Shown: positions 8,341-15,628 of the stretch, in pieces
Layout of the letters: each line of letters starts with the position of its first letter
How positions within the stretch are numbered: position 1 is the stretch's first letter
Assembly: GCF_000184745.1 (NCBI RefSeq)
Contig: NC_014931.1
Location: 620,001-684,000 of the forward strand
Length of the DNA: 64,000 bases
Source: Variovorax paradoxus EPS
Lineage (GTDB): Bacteria > Pseudomonadota > Gammaproteobacteria > Burkholderiales > Burkholderiaceae_C
Direction of reading: 5' to 3'
Translations under genes and position numbers: made by a program
The notes under the pieces: model-generated
What the model was told of the DNA's origin: nothing
What the model saw: the letters and a program-made list of their open reading frames with translations, nothing else
The model's database searches: none

Positions 8341-9671
8341 CGACGACAACGCTCGGGTGTGCAGACACGGCGGCGCACGCGGCCGCGCTGGTGCAAGCGG
8401 CGGACCTGACGAAGGCGGGGAATCTCGACGCGGCCGACGAACTGCTCGCCCGCATTCTGGAAGCCGCGCCCGACGACCCCGATGCCTTGCACTACCAGGG
8501 CTTGCTGCGCCATGCGCAGGGGCGCGACGCCGAGAGCATCGCGTTGATCGGGCGGTCGCTCACGCTGCAACCCGCGCAAGGCGGCGCCTGGAACAACCTG
8601 GGCAATCTGCTGGTCGAGGCCGGCCGCGTCGACGATGCGATGCGTGCCTATGAAAACAGCGTGTCCTTCGCCAGCGGCGACGAAGCTGCCGACGCGCTGA
8701 GCAATATCGCGATGCTCGAACGCGGCAAGGGCCACTGGCAGGCCGCCGAGCGCGCCAGCCGCCGTGCGATCGAACTGCGGCCGACGTCCAGCGAGGCCTG
8801 GTACAACCTGTCGATCGCGCTGATGGAGCAGGGGCGCATCGAGGAGAGCGTCATCGCCAACAGCCGTGCGGTGCTGCTGCAGCCGCGCAACATGAGCGCG
8901 CGCTCCAAGGTGATTCGCGCGCTGGAGCTGCTCCGCGAGAGCGAGCAGGCCATCCGCATGTACCGGGAGTGGCTGGCCGAAGATCCAGGCAATCCCGTGG
9001 TCGCGCATCTGCTGGCCGCCTGCGAGGGGCATGCGCCCGCGCGCGCCAGCGACGGTTATGTGGAGACGTTGTTCGACAGCTACGCCGGCAGCTTCGACGC
9101 CAGCCTCGAGAAGCTGCACTACCGCGCACCCGAACTGGTGGCGCGCGCGGTGCGGGACATGTTCGGCCCGCCCGCCGCGCGCATCGCCGTGGTCGATGCC
9201 GGCTGCGGCACCGGGCTCTGCGCTCCGCTGCTGCGGCCCTGGGCCTCGCACATGGCCGGCTGCGACCTGTCGGTGGGCATGCTGCAGCGCGCGGAGCAGC
9301 GCGGCGGCTACGACGTGCTGCACAAGGCCGAACTCACCCACTACCTGCACACCCAGCCCGGCCGCTTCGACCTCGTGGCATCGGCCGACACGCTGTGCTA
9401 CTTCGGCGACCTGCACGAAGTGCTGGCGGCCGCCGCGCGTGCGCTGCGCCCCGAAGGCGGCGTGGCGTTCACGGTCGAGGCCATGGACGGCGGACCGAAC
9501 GACTTCAGGCTCGAAGGCAGCGGCCGCTACCGCCATGCGGCCGCGCATGTAGAGGCCTGCCTCGCGGCCGCCGGTTTCGACGCCATTCGCATCGAGCCGA
9601 TCGTTCCGCGCCGCGAAGCGGGGCGGAACGTGCAAGGGTGGCTGGCCAGCGCAAGGCTTTTTGCGCCATGA
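8337..9671 (+). CDS. TPR-repeat SAM-dependent methyltransferase in the T6SS operon
   Basis: A protein of 444 residues starting in the ATGA that ends tssG. Residues about 20-215 are tetratricopeptide repeats (DPDALHYQGLLRHAQGRDAE, AWNNLGNLLVEAGRVDDAM, AWYNLSIALMEQGRIEESV). From about residue 250 there is a class I methyltransferase: motif I VVDAGCGTGLC near residues 285-295, then CDLSVGML, FDLVASADTLCYFG and an ALRPEGGVAFTVEA strand. The TPR part would bind a partner and the C-terminal part would methylate it or a small molecule. It sits between tssG and clpV, so a T6SS component or effector is a plausible target, but none is identified. Confidence 0.88.
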   Translation: MTTTTLGCADTAAHAAALVQAADLTKAGNLDAADELLARILEAAPDDPDALHYQGLLRHAQGRDAESIALIGRSLTLQPAQGGAWNNLGNLLVEAGRVDDAMRAYENSVSFASGDEAADALSNIAMLERGKGHWQAAERASRRAIELRPTSSEAWYNLSIALMEQGRIEESVIANSRAVLLQPRNMSARSKVIRALELLRESEQAIRMYREWLAEDPGNPVVAHLLAACEGHAPARASDGYVETLFDSYAGSFDASLEKLHYRAPELVARAVRDMFGPPAARIAVVDAGCGTGLCAPLLRPWASHMAGCDLSVGMLQRAEQRGGYDVLHKAELTHYLHTQPGRFDLVASADTLCYFGDLHEVLAAAARALRPEGGVAFTVEAMDGGPNDFRLEGSGRYRHAAAHVEACLAAAGFDAIRIEPIVPRREAGRNVQGWLASARLFAP

Positions 9672-9740
9672 AGCCGGGCACGGACCGCCGAACTTCAAAT
9701 TGCCCGATATGAATCGTCTTCAACAGATACGGAGTCTTCC

Positions 9741-12521
9741 ATGAGTGAAATCAGTCGCACCGCCCTCTTCGGCAAGCTCAACTCGCTGGCCTACAAGGCC
9801 ATCGAAGGCGCCACGGTGTTCTGCAAGATGCGGGGCAATCCGTATGTGGAACTGGAGCACTGGTTCGCCCAGCTGCTGCAGGCGCAGGACTCCGACCTGC
9901 ACCGCGTGATCCAGCACTACGGCCTCGATGTGTCGGTGATCGCCAAGGACATGACGGCCGCGCTCGACCGCCTGCCCCGCGGCGCCACCGCGATCAGCGA
10001 CTTTTCGCCGCACATCGAGAACGCCATCGAACGGGCATGGACCTACGCCACGCTGCAGTTCGGCGAGGCGCAGGTGCGCACCGGCTACATCCTGGTGGGC
10101 ATGTTGAAGACGCAGAGCCTGCGCAACCCGCTCTTCAACCTGTCCAAGCAGTTCGAGAAGATCAAGGTCGAAGACCTCGCCGACAACTTCCCGAAGGTGT
10201 GCGATGCCTCGCCCGAATCTCAGATGCGTGCGCAGGACGGCACCGGCATGGGCAGCGGCGCCCCCGGCGAAGACTCGGGCGCGATGGCGCCGGCCGCCAT
10301 GGGCAAGGGCGATGCGCTGAAAAAATTTGCTGTCGACCTCACGGAGAAAGCCAAGAAGGGAGAGATGGATCCGGTGACCGGGCGGGACGAGGAAATCCGC
10401 CAGATCGTCGACATCCTCATGCGCCGCCGCCAGAACAATCCGCTCCTGACCGGCGAGGCCGGCGTCGGCAAGACGGCGGTGGTGGAAGGCTTTGCGCAGC
10501 GCCTCGCGCGCGGCGACGTGCCGCCGCAACTGAAGGACGTGAAGCTGCTCACGCTCGACATTGGCCTCTTGCAAGCGGGCGCGAGCATGAAAGGCGAGTT
10601 CGAGCAGCGCCTGCGCCAGGTGATCGACGAGGTGCAGAGCTCGCCGACGCCGATCATCCTGTTCATCGACGAGATCCACACGCTCGTGGGCGCGGGCGGC
10701 GCGGCCGGCACCGGCGATGCAGCCAACCTGCTCAAGCCGGCGCTCGCGCGCGGCAACCTGCGCACCATCGGCGCGACCACCTGGGCCGAGTACAAGAAGT
10801 ACATCGAAAAAGACCCGGCGCTCACCCGCCGCTTCCAGGTCGTGCAGGTGCCCGAGCCCGACGAGGTGAAGGCGATCCTGATGCTGCGCGGCGTGGCCAG
10901 CGTGCTGGAGAAGCACCACCGCGTGCAGCTGCTCGACGAGGCCATCGAGGCTGCAGTCAAGCTCTCGCACCGCTACATTCCCGCGCGCCAGTTGCCCGAC
11001 AAGGCGGTGAGCTTGCTGGACACCGCATGTGCCCGCGTCGCCGTGTCGCAGCATGCGACGCCGCCCGAAGTGGAAGACTGCATGCGCCGCATCGAAGGGC
11101 TCACGGTCGAGCAGGAAATCATCGGCCGCGAAGCCACCATCGGCATCGATGTGACGAAGCGCTCGGCGCAGGTGGAAGCGCTGCTGGTCGAGTCGAAACT
11201 GCAGCTCGAAGCGCTGAATGCGCGCTGGCAGGAAGAGAAGGGACTGGTCGACCGGTTGCTGGAGCTGCGCAGCAAATTGCGTGCGGGCAACAAGCCGGTG
11301 GACAAAGATGCTGGTGCGGCAACCACCCCCGTTCGCACTGAGCCTGTCGAAGTGCCAGGCGCGGCTTCGACAAGCTCAGCCCGAACGGATGGAGATGCAT
11401 CGAGCGGATCGGACGCTGCCCCCGCGCACGACCGCGCCGCGCTGCTTGCCGAACTGCACGAGCTGCAGGCCAAGATTCACGCGGTGCAGGGCGAATCGCC
11501 GCTCATCCTTCCTTCGGTCGACGAACAGGCCGTGGCCTCGGTCGTCGCGGACTGGACCGGCATCCCGGTCGGCCGCATGGTCAAGAACGAAGTGGAAGCG
11601 GTGCTCAAGCTCGCCGACACGCTGAACCAGCGCGTCATCGGCCAGAAGCACGGCCTGGAGATGATCGCGCGCCGCATCCAGACCTCGCGTGCGCGGCTGG
11701 ACAACCCGCAGAAACCCATCGGCGTCTTCATGCTGTGCGGCACCTCGGGCGTGGGCAAGACCGAGACCGCGCTTGCGCTGGCCGAGGCGCTCTATGGCGG
11801 CGAGCAGAACATCATCACCATCAACATGAGCGAGTTCCAGGAGGCGCACACCGTCTCCACGCTCAAGGGCGCGCCGCCCGGCTACGTCGGTTATGGCGAG
11901 GGCGGCATCCTGACCGAGGCGGTGCGCCGCCGTCCCTACAGCGTGGTGCTGCTCGACGAAGTGGAGAAGGCCCATCCCGACGTGCACGAGATCTTCTTCC
12001 AGGTCTTCGACAAGGGCTGGATGGAAGACGGCGAGGGCCGGATGATCGATTTCAAGAACACGATCATCCTGCTCACCACCAACGCCGGCAGCGAGCTCGT
12101 CATGAGCATGTGCCGCGACCCCGAGCTGCTGCCCGATTCGAACGCACTGGCCGATGCGCTGAAGGCGCCGCTCATGAAGGTGTTCCCGCCCGCGCTGCTG
12201 GGCCGCATCGTCACCATTCCCTATTACCCGCTGTCGCCGGACATGATGAAGAAGATCGTGCGGCTGCAGCTGGGCCGCATCAAGAAGCGCGTGGAGACCA
12301 ACCACGGCGTGCCCTTCGAATACACCGAGGCGGTGATCGAGCAGGTGGTCGCGCGCTGCCAGGACCCGGAGTCGGGCGGCCGCGTGATCGACGCGATCCT
12401 GACCAACACGGTGCTGCCCACCATTTCGGTCGAGTACCTGCAACGCCTGGCCTCCGGTGGAGAGATCCGCCGCGTCGCGCTGGACGTGAAGGACGCCGAC
12501 TTCACCTACGCGTTCGACTGA
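9741..12521 (+). CDS. clpV: T6SS ClpV ATPase (TssH)
   Basis: A protein of 926 residues, a class 1 Clp AAA+ ATPase of the ClpV type that recycles contracted TssBC sheath. The N-domain begins FGKLNSLAYKAIEGATVFCK, with HWFAQLLQ typical of ClpV rather than ClpB. The first nucleotide site is GEAGVGKTA near residue 238, with Walker B ILFIDEIHTLVGAGG. The second is GTSGVGKTE near residue 667, with Walker B VVLLDEVEKAHPDV. The middle region carries an unusual 20-residue insertion encoded by a palindromic repeat at 11329-11388. ACGGAG precedes ATG 9741. Only a 69-base gap separates it from the methyltransferase gene, so it is probably in the same operon. Confidence 0.96.
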   Translation: MSEISRTALFGKLNSLAYKAIEGATVFCKMRGNPYVELEHWFAQLLQAQDSDLHRVIQHYGLDVSVIAKDMTAALDRLPRGATAISDFSPHIENAIERAWTYATLQFGEAQVRTGYILVGMLKTQSLRNPLFNLSKQFEKIKVEDLADNFPKVCDASPESQMRAQDGTGMGSGAPGEDSGAMAPAAMGKGDALKKFAVDLTEKAKKGEMDPVTGRDEEIRQIVDILMRRRQNNPLLTGEAGVGKTAVVEGFAQRLARGDVPPQLKDVKLLTLDIGLLQAGASMKGEFEQRLRQVIDEVQSSPTPIILFIDEIHTLVGAGGAAGTGDAANLLKPALARGNLRTIGATTWAEYKKYIEKDPALTRRFQVVQVPEPDEVKAILMLRGVASVLEKHHRVQLLDEAIEAAVKLSHRYIPARQLPDKAVSLLDTACARVAVSQHATPPEVEDCMRRIEGLTVEQEIIGREATIGIDVTKRSAQVEALLVESKLQLEALNARWQEEKGLVDRLLELRSKLRAGNKPVDKDAGAATTPVRTEPVEVPGAASTSSARTDGDASSGSDAAPAHDRAALLAELHELQAKIHAVQGESPLILPSVDEQAVASVVADWTGIPVGRMVKNEVEAVLKLADTLNQRVIGQKHGLEMIARRIQTSRARLDNPQKPIGVFMLCGTSGVGKTETALALAEALYGGEQNIITINMSEFQEAHTVSTLKGAPPGYVGYGEGGILTEAVRRRPYSVVLLDEVEKAHPDVHEIFFQVFDKGWMEDGEGRMIDFKNTIILLTTNAGSELVMSMCRDPELLPDSNALADALKAPLMKVFPPALLGRIVTIPYYPLSPDMMKKIVRLQLGRIKKRVETNHGVPFEYTEAVIEQVVARCQDPESGGRVIDAILTNTVLPTISVEYLQRLASGGEIRRVALDVKDADFTYAFD
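11329..11388. repeat. REP-type palindrome inserted in frame in clpV
   Basis: CCGTTCGCACTGAGCCTGTC at 11329 onward is mirrored by GACAAGCTCAGCCCGAACGG ending at 11388, with two stem mismatches and GAAG/CTTC continuing the stem around a short centre. The minus strand reads FGLSLSK and RQAQCERG, the familiar conceptual translation of a betaproteobacterial extragenic palindrome. Here it lies inside a gene, is 60 bases (a multiple of three) and is read through in the clpV frame as PVRTEPVEVPGA then ASTSSARTD, near residues 530-550. Confidence 0.85.
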
Positions 12522-12572
12522 GCTGCTCCAGCTTCAAGAGACCGAGCCGCCTTCATCCTTCAAGAGTAAAAA

Positions 12573-15500
12573 ATGGCCGACCACGAGTTCCGCATCGAGA
12601 CCGATTCACCCGCCAAGGACGACCTGATGTTCTGGCGCATCGTGGGTCACGAGGCGCTCGCGCGCCCCTCGGCGTACGAGCTCACGGTGCTCTCGAAGAA
12701 CAAGGCGCTCGATGCCAAGGACATCCTGGGCCGGGCGTTCGACGTGGTCATCGAGTTCCAGGACAAGGACGGCGGCAAGCACGAGCGGCATTGCCAGGGC
12801 CATGCGGTGCGCTTCGTGCGCGCGGGGCATGTGGGCCGGCATTTCGAATACCGCATCACGCTGCGCTCGTGGTTCTGGCTGCTCACCAAGCGCACCAACT
12901 CGCGCATCCTGCAGGACAAGAAGATCCTGGAGGTGCTCGATGCCGTGTTCGAAGACAGCCCGATCAAGCGCTTCAAGAAGACCAAGGCCGGCAACGTCAT
13001 CGGCACCCACACGCCCCGGCGCTACTGCGTGCAGCACCAGGAGAACGACTACCAGTTCCTCTCGCGCCTGCTGGAGGACGAGGGCATCTACTACTGGTTC
13101 GATGCGCACGATGCGCCCGGCACCATGCACCTGTCGGATGCGAGCGACCTTGCGCACGAGAAGCTGCCGGTGGACGGCACGCTGCGCTACATGCCCAGCG
13201 ATGCGAGCGAGGCGCGGCACAACGATATCTCGCGCTGGATCAGCTCGCGCCAGTTCGACACCGGCAAGCAGGCCTCGCGCGACAGCGACTTCAAGGCGAT
13301 CAAGAAGAAGCTGGGCGCCACCATCGACGTGAAGGACGACCATGAGCTGGCCGACTTCGAGGAGTTCGAATTTCCGGGCGGCTATTTCACGGGCGACGAC
13401 GGCGAGAACCGCACCAAGCTGCGCGGCGACGAACTCAACGCGCGCCGCGACCGTCACTGGGCGCTGACCACCTGGCCCGATGTGACGGCCGGGCGCAGCT
13501 TCAAGTTCGAAGGCGATCCCGACGGCACGCGCAACGGCGACTACGTGATCGCGGCCTGCACCTTCATGGCGAGCCATCCGGGCTACGAAAGCGTCGGCGC
13601 CAGCATGGCCGTGACGCAGGACGTGCGCACTGCGATGGCCGAGGTGCTGCGTGACGATGCGGTGAACGCCGACACGCTGCAGGTGCTGGAAGACCTGATC
13701 GCCAGCACGCCGATGCTCAACACCTCGCAGCCGGGCACCAGCGCATTCTTGATCACGGCGATCCCGCTGGAGCGCGCCTACCGGCCGCCGCGCCTCACGC
13801 CGCGCGTGACCATGCCCGGGCCGCAGACCGCCATCGTGGTCGGCCCGGCCGGCGACGAGCTGCACGTGGACGACCACGGCCGCGTGAAGGTGCACTTTCA
13901 CTGGGACCGCTACGACGAGAGCAACGAGAAGTCGACCTGCTGGGTGCGCGTGTCGCAGCCCTGGGGCGGCAAGGGCTGGGGCGGGTATTTCATTCCGCGC
14001 ATCGGCCAGGAGGTGATCGTCGACTTCCTGAACGGCGATCCGGACCGGCCGGTGATCGTCGGCCGCGTCTACAACGACGACCAGCCCATTCCCTACAAGT
14101 CGCCCACGCAGAGCGGCTTCAAGACCCGCTCCACGCCCGGGGGCGGTCCCGCGAACTACAACGAGATCATGTTCGAGGACAAGAAGGGCGAGGAGAACAT
14201 CAACATCCACGCCGAGCTGGACATGAGCCGCAGCGTGGAGCGGGACGATTCGACGAAGGTGGACCGCGACCAGTCGGTGACCGTCAAACGCGACCAGACC
14301 ACCACGGTGGTGCGGGACCGCAAGCTGACCGTGGAGAACAACGACACCACGAGCATCCAGCAGTTCCAGAAACTCACGGTCGGCCAGAACCAGGACAACC
14401 ACGTCGTCGGCAACCAGACCACCCATGTGGATGCCGACCACGCACTGCTCGTCAAGGGCAATCACACGATCGACGTCAAGGGCAAGCGCACCGACTCCAC
14501 GGGCGGCAACGAGGACCGCTTCGTGAAGGGCAACCAGACGATCGCGGTGACCGGCAACATGAGCCAGAAGGCCGCGCGCATGACCTTCGAGGCCGGCCAC
14601 ATCGAGTTCAAGGTGACCGGCGCCAATTCGATCAACTGGGACGGCGGCGCGGCGCCCTACACCGCGGCGTTCCAGAAATACAGCCTCTTGAGCAACACGC
14701 ACATCAACATGATGGCGGTCGGCGACATCAACCAGACATCGCTCGGCTCCAACACCACCGTGCTCGGGGCCAACACCAGCGGCTACATCGGCAACAACAC
14801 CGAGGCCAACCTGGGCATGGCGCAGTCCACCTTCCTGGGCATGAGCACCGACAACGCGGTCGGCCTGGCCATGAGCAACTTCCTGGGCATGCAGATAGAG
14901 AACACGGTGGCCATCCAGATCATCTCGGTGGCGGCCATCGGGGTCGAGCGCAAGAACGGCGACCTGAAGGAGGCGCCGTTCCACATCCTCAAGGCGGGCG
15001 CCGGAGGCGGTGGCGGCAGCGCCTCGCCACGGGTGGACAAGCTGGCAGCCGCTTTTTCGGCGGTGAGCGCTGTCTGGGGCATCTATACCGGGAGGGCCGG
15101 CGTCAAAGCCACCTTCAAGCAGTACGAGGACGCGGCCGTGCAACTGCGCGAGGCAGCCAATGATCCGGCGTGCGAGTCCGTGCCGGGGCTCAAGGGCCGG
15201 CTGGAGCGCATGGCCAATGTGGCCGACGCACGCCTGGAACAGGGGCGCTCGTTGGCTGGTTCGCACTTCGGCACCGATGCGGCCATTGGCGCCGGCACCG
15301 GCGCGGCGGTGGTGGGCGGGGTGGGGGGCATCTTCGGCCCGGTGGGCACAGTGGTCGGCGGTGTGGTGGGCGGTGCGGCTGGTGCGGTCGTGGGCGGTCC
15401 CCTCGGGGCGGTGACGCGGGCCGCCAGCAGCGACGCGGGCGATCAGTCGGATGCGCTCAAGCCTCTGGACGACGGTTCGGTGCCACCGGAACCGTCGCCC

Positions 15501-15614
15501 GCCAATCCGGCGCCCCAGGCACCGGCGGCCGACACCGGCCCGAACTCCTCGCAGGCCGACGGGCCGACTTCCGAACCGGACGGTCCGAACTCGTCCGGCT
15601 CCGGCGAGCCCTGA
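12573..15614 (+). CDS. vgrG: T6SS spike protein VgrG with C-terminal extension
   Basis: A protein of 1013 residues, about 200 longer than the second VgrG here. The gp27-like part (1 to about 400) is nearly the same as that of the gene at 20520. The gp5-like OB domain follows (VVGPAGDELHVDDHGRVKVH near 422, then CWVRVSQPWGGKGWGG). Residues about 540-665 are short repeats of the needle beta-helix (SVTVKRDQTTTVVRDRKLTV). After a GAGGGGGSAS hinge near 812, the extension is unique: a helical part, a glycine-zipper hydrophobic stretch at 901-948 (GAGTGAAVVGGVGGIFGP), then a Pro/Ser/Asp-rich tail. The extension may be an effector or an anchor for cargo. The gene follows clpV by 51 bases. Confidence 0.95.
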   Translation: MADHEFRIETDSPAKDDLMFWRIVGHEALARPSAYELTVLSKNKALDAKDILGRAFDVVIEFQDKDGGKHERHCQGHAVRFVRAGHVGRHFEYRITLRSWFWLLTKRTNSRILQDKKILEVLDAVFEDSPIKRFKKTKAGNVIGTHTPRRYCVQHQENDYQFLSRLLEDEGIYYWFDAHDAPGTMHLSDASDLAHEKLPVDGTLRYMPSDASEARHNDISRWISSRQFDTGKQASRDSDFKAIKKKLGATIDVKDDHELADFEEFEFPGGYFTGDDGENRTKLRGDELNARRDRHWALTTWPDVTAGRSFKFEGDPDGTRNGDYVIAACTFMASHPGYESVGASMAVTQDVRTAMAEVLRDDAVNADTLQVLEDLIASTPMLNTSQPGTSAFLITAIPLERAYRPPRLTPRVTMPGPQTAIVVGPAGDELHVDDHGRVKVHFHWDRYDESNEKSTCWVRVSQPWGGKGWGGYFIPRIGQEVIVDFLNGDPDRPVIVGRVYNDDQPIPYKSPTQSGFKTRSTPGGGPANYNEIMFEDKKGEENINIHAELDMSRSVERDDSTKVDRDQSVTVKRDQTTTVVRDRKLTVENNDTTSIQQFQKLTVGQNQDNHVVGNQTTHVDADHALLVKGNHTIDVKGKRTDSTGGNEDRFVKGNQTIAVTGNMSQKAARMTFEAGHIEFKVTGANSINWDGGAAPYTAAFQKYSLLSNTHINMMAVGDINQTSLGSNTTVLGANTSGYIGNNTEANLGMAQSTFLGMSTDNAVGLAMSNFLGMQIENTVAIQIISVAAIGVERKNGDLKEAPFHILKAGAGGGGGSASPRVDKLAAAFSAVSAVWGIYTGRAGVKATFKQYEDAAVQLREAANDPACESVPGLKGRLERMANVADARLEQGRSLAGSHFGTDAAIGAGTGAAVVGGVGGIFGPVGTVVGGVVGGAAGAVVGGPLGAVTRAASSDAGDQSDALKPLDDGSVPPEPSPANPAPQAPAADTGPNSSQADGPTSEPDGPNSSGSGEP

Positions 15615-15628
15615 GAAAGCACCGCCGT

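Noticed and set aside
14200..14560. Short periodic DNA in vgrG that could be taken for a tandem repeat or array
   Set aside because: It encodes the repeated strands of the VgrG needle beta-helix in frame; the same holds for 22140-22700. Spacing and sequence are not CRISPR-like.
12606..15266. Long antisense open frame opposite the first vgrG, and similar ones at 1316-3439, 22208-25273 and 5102-7471
   Set aside because: High GC gives long stop-free antisense frames. These have low-complexity Arg/His/Ala/Val composition, match no family and lie wholly opposite well-identified genes.
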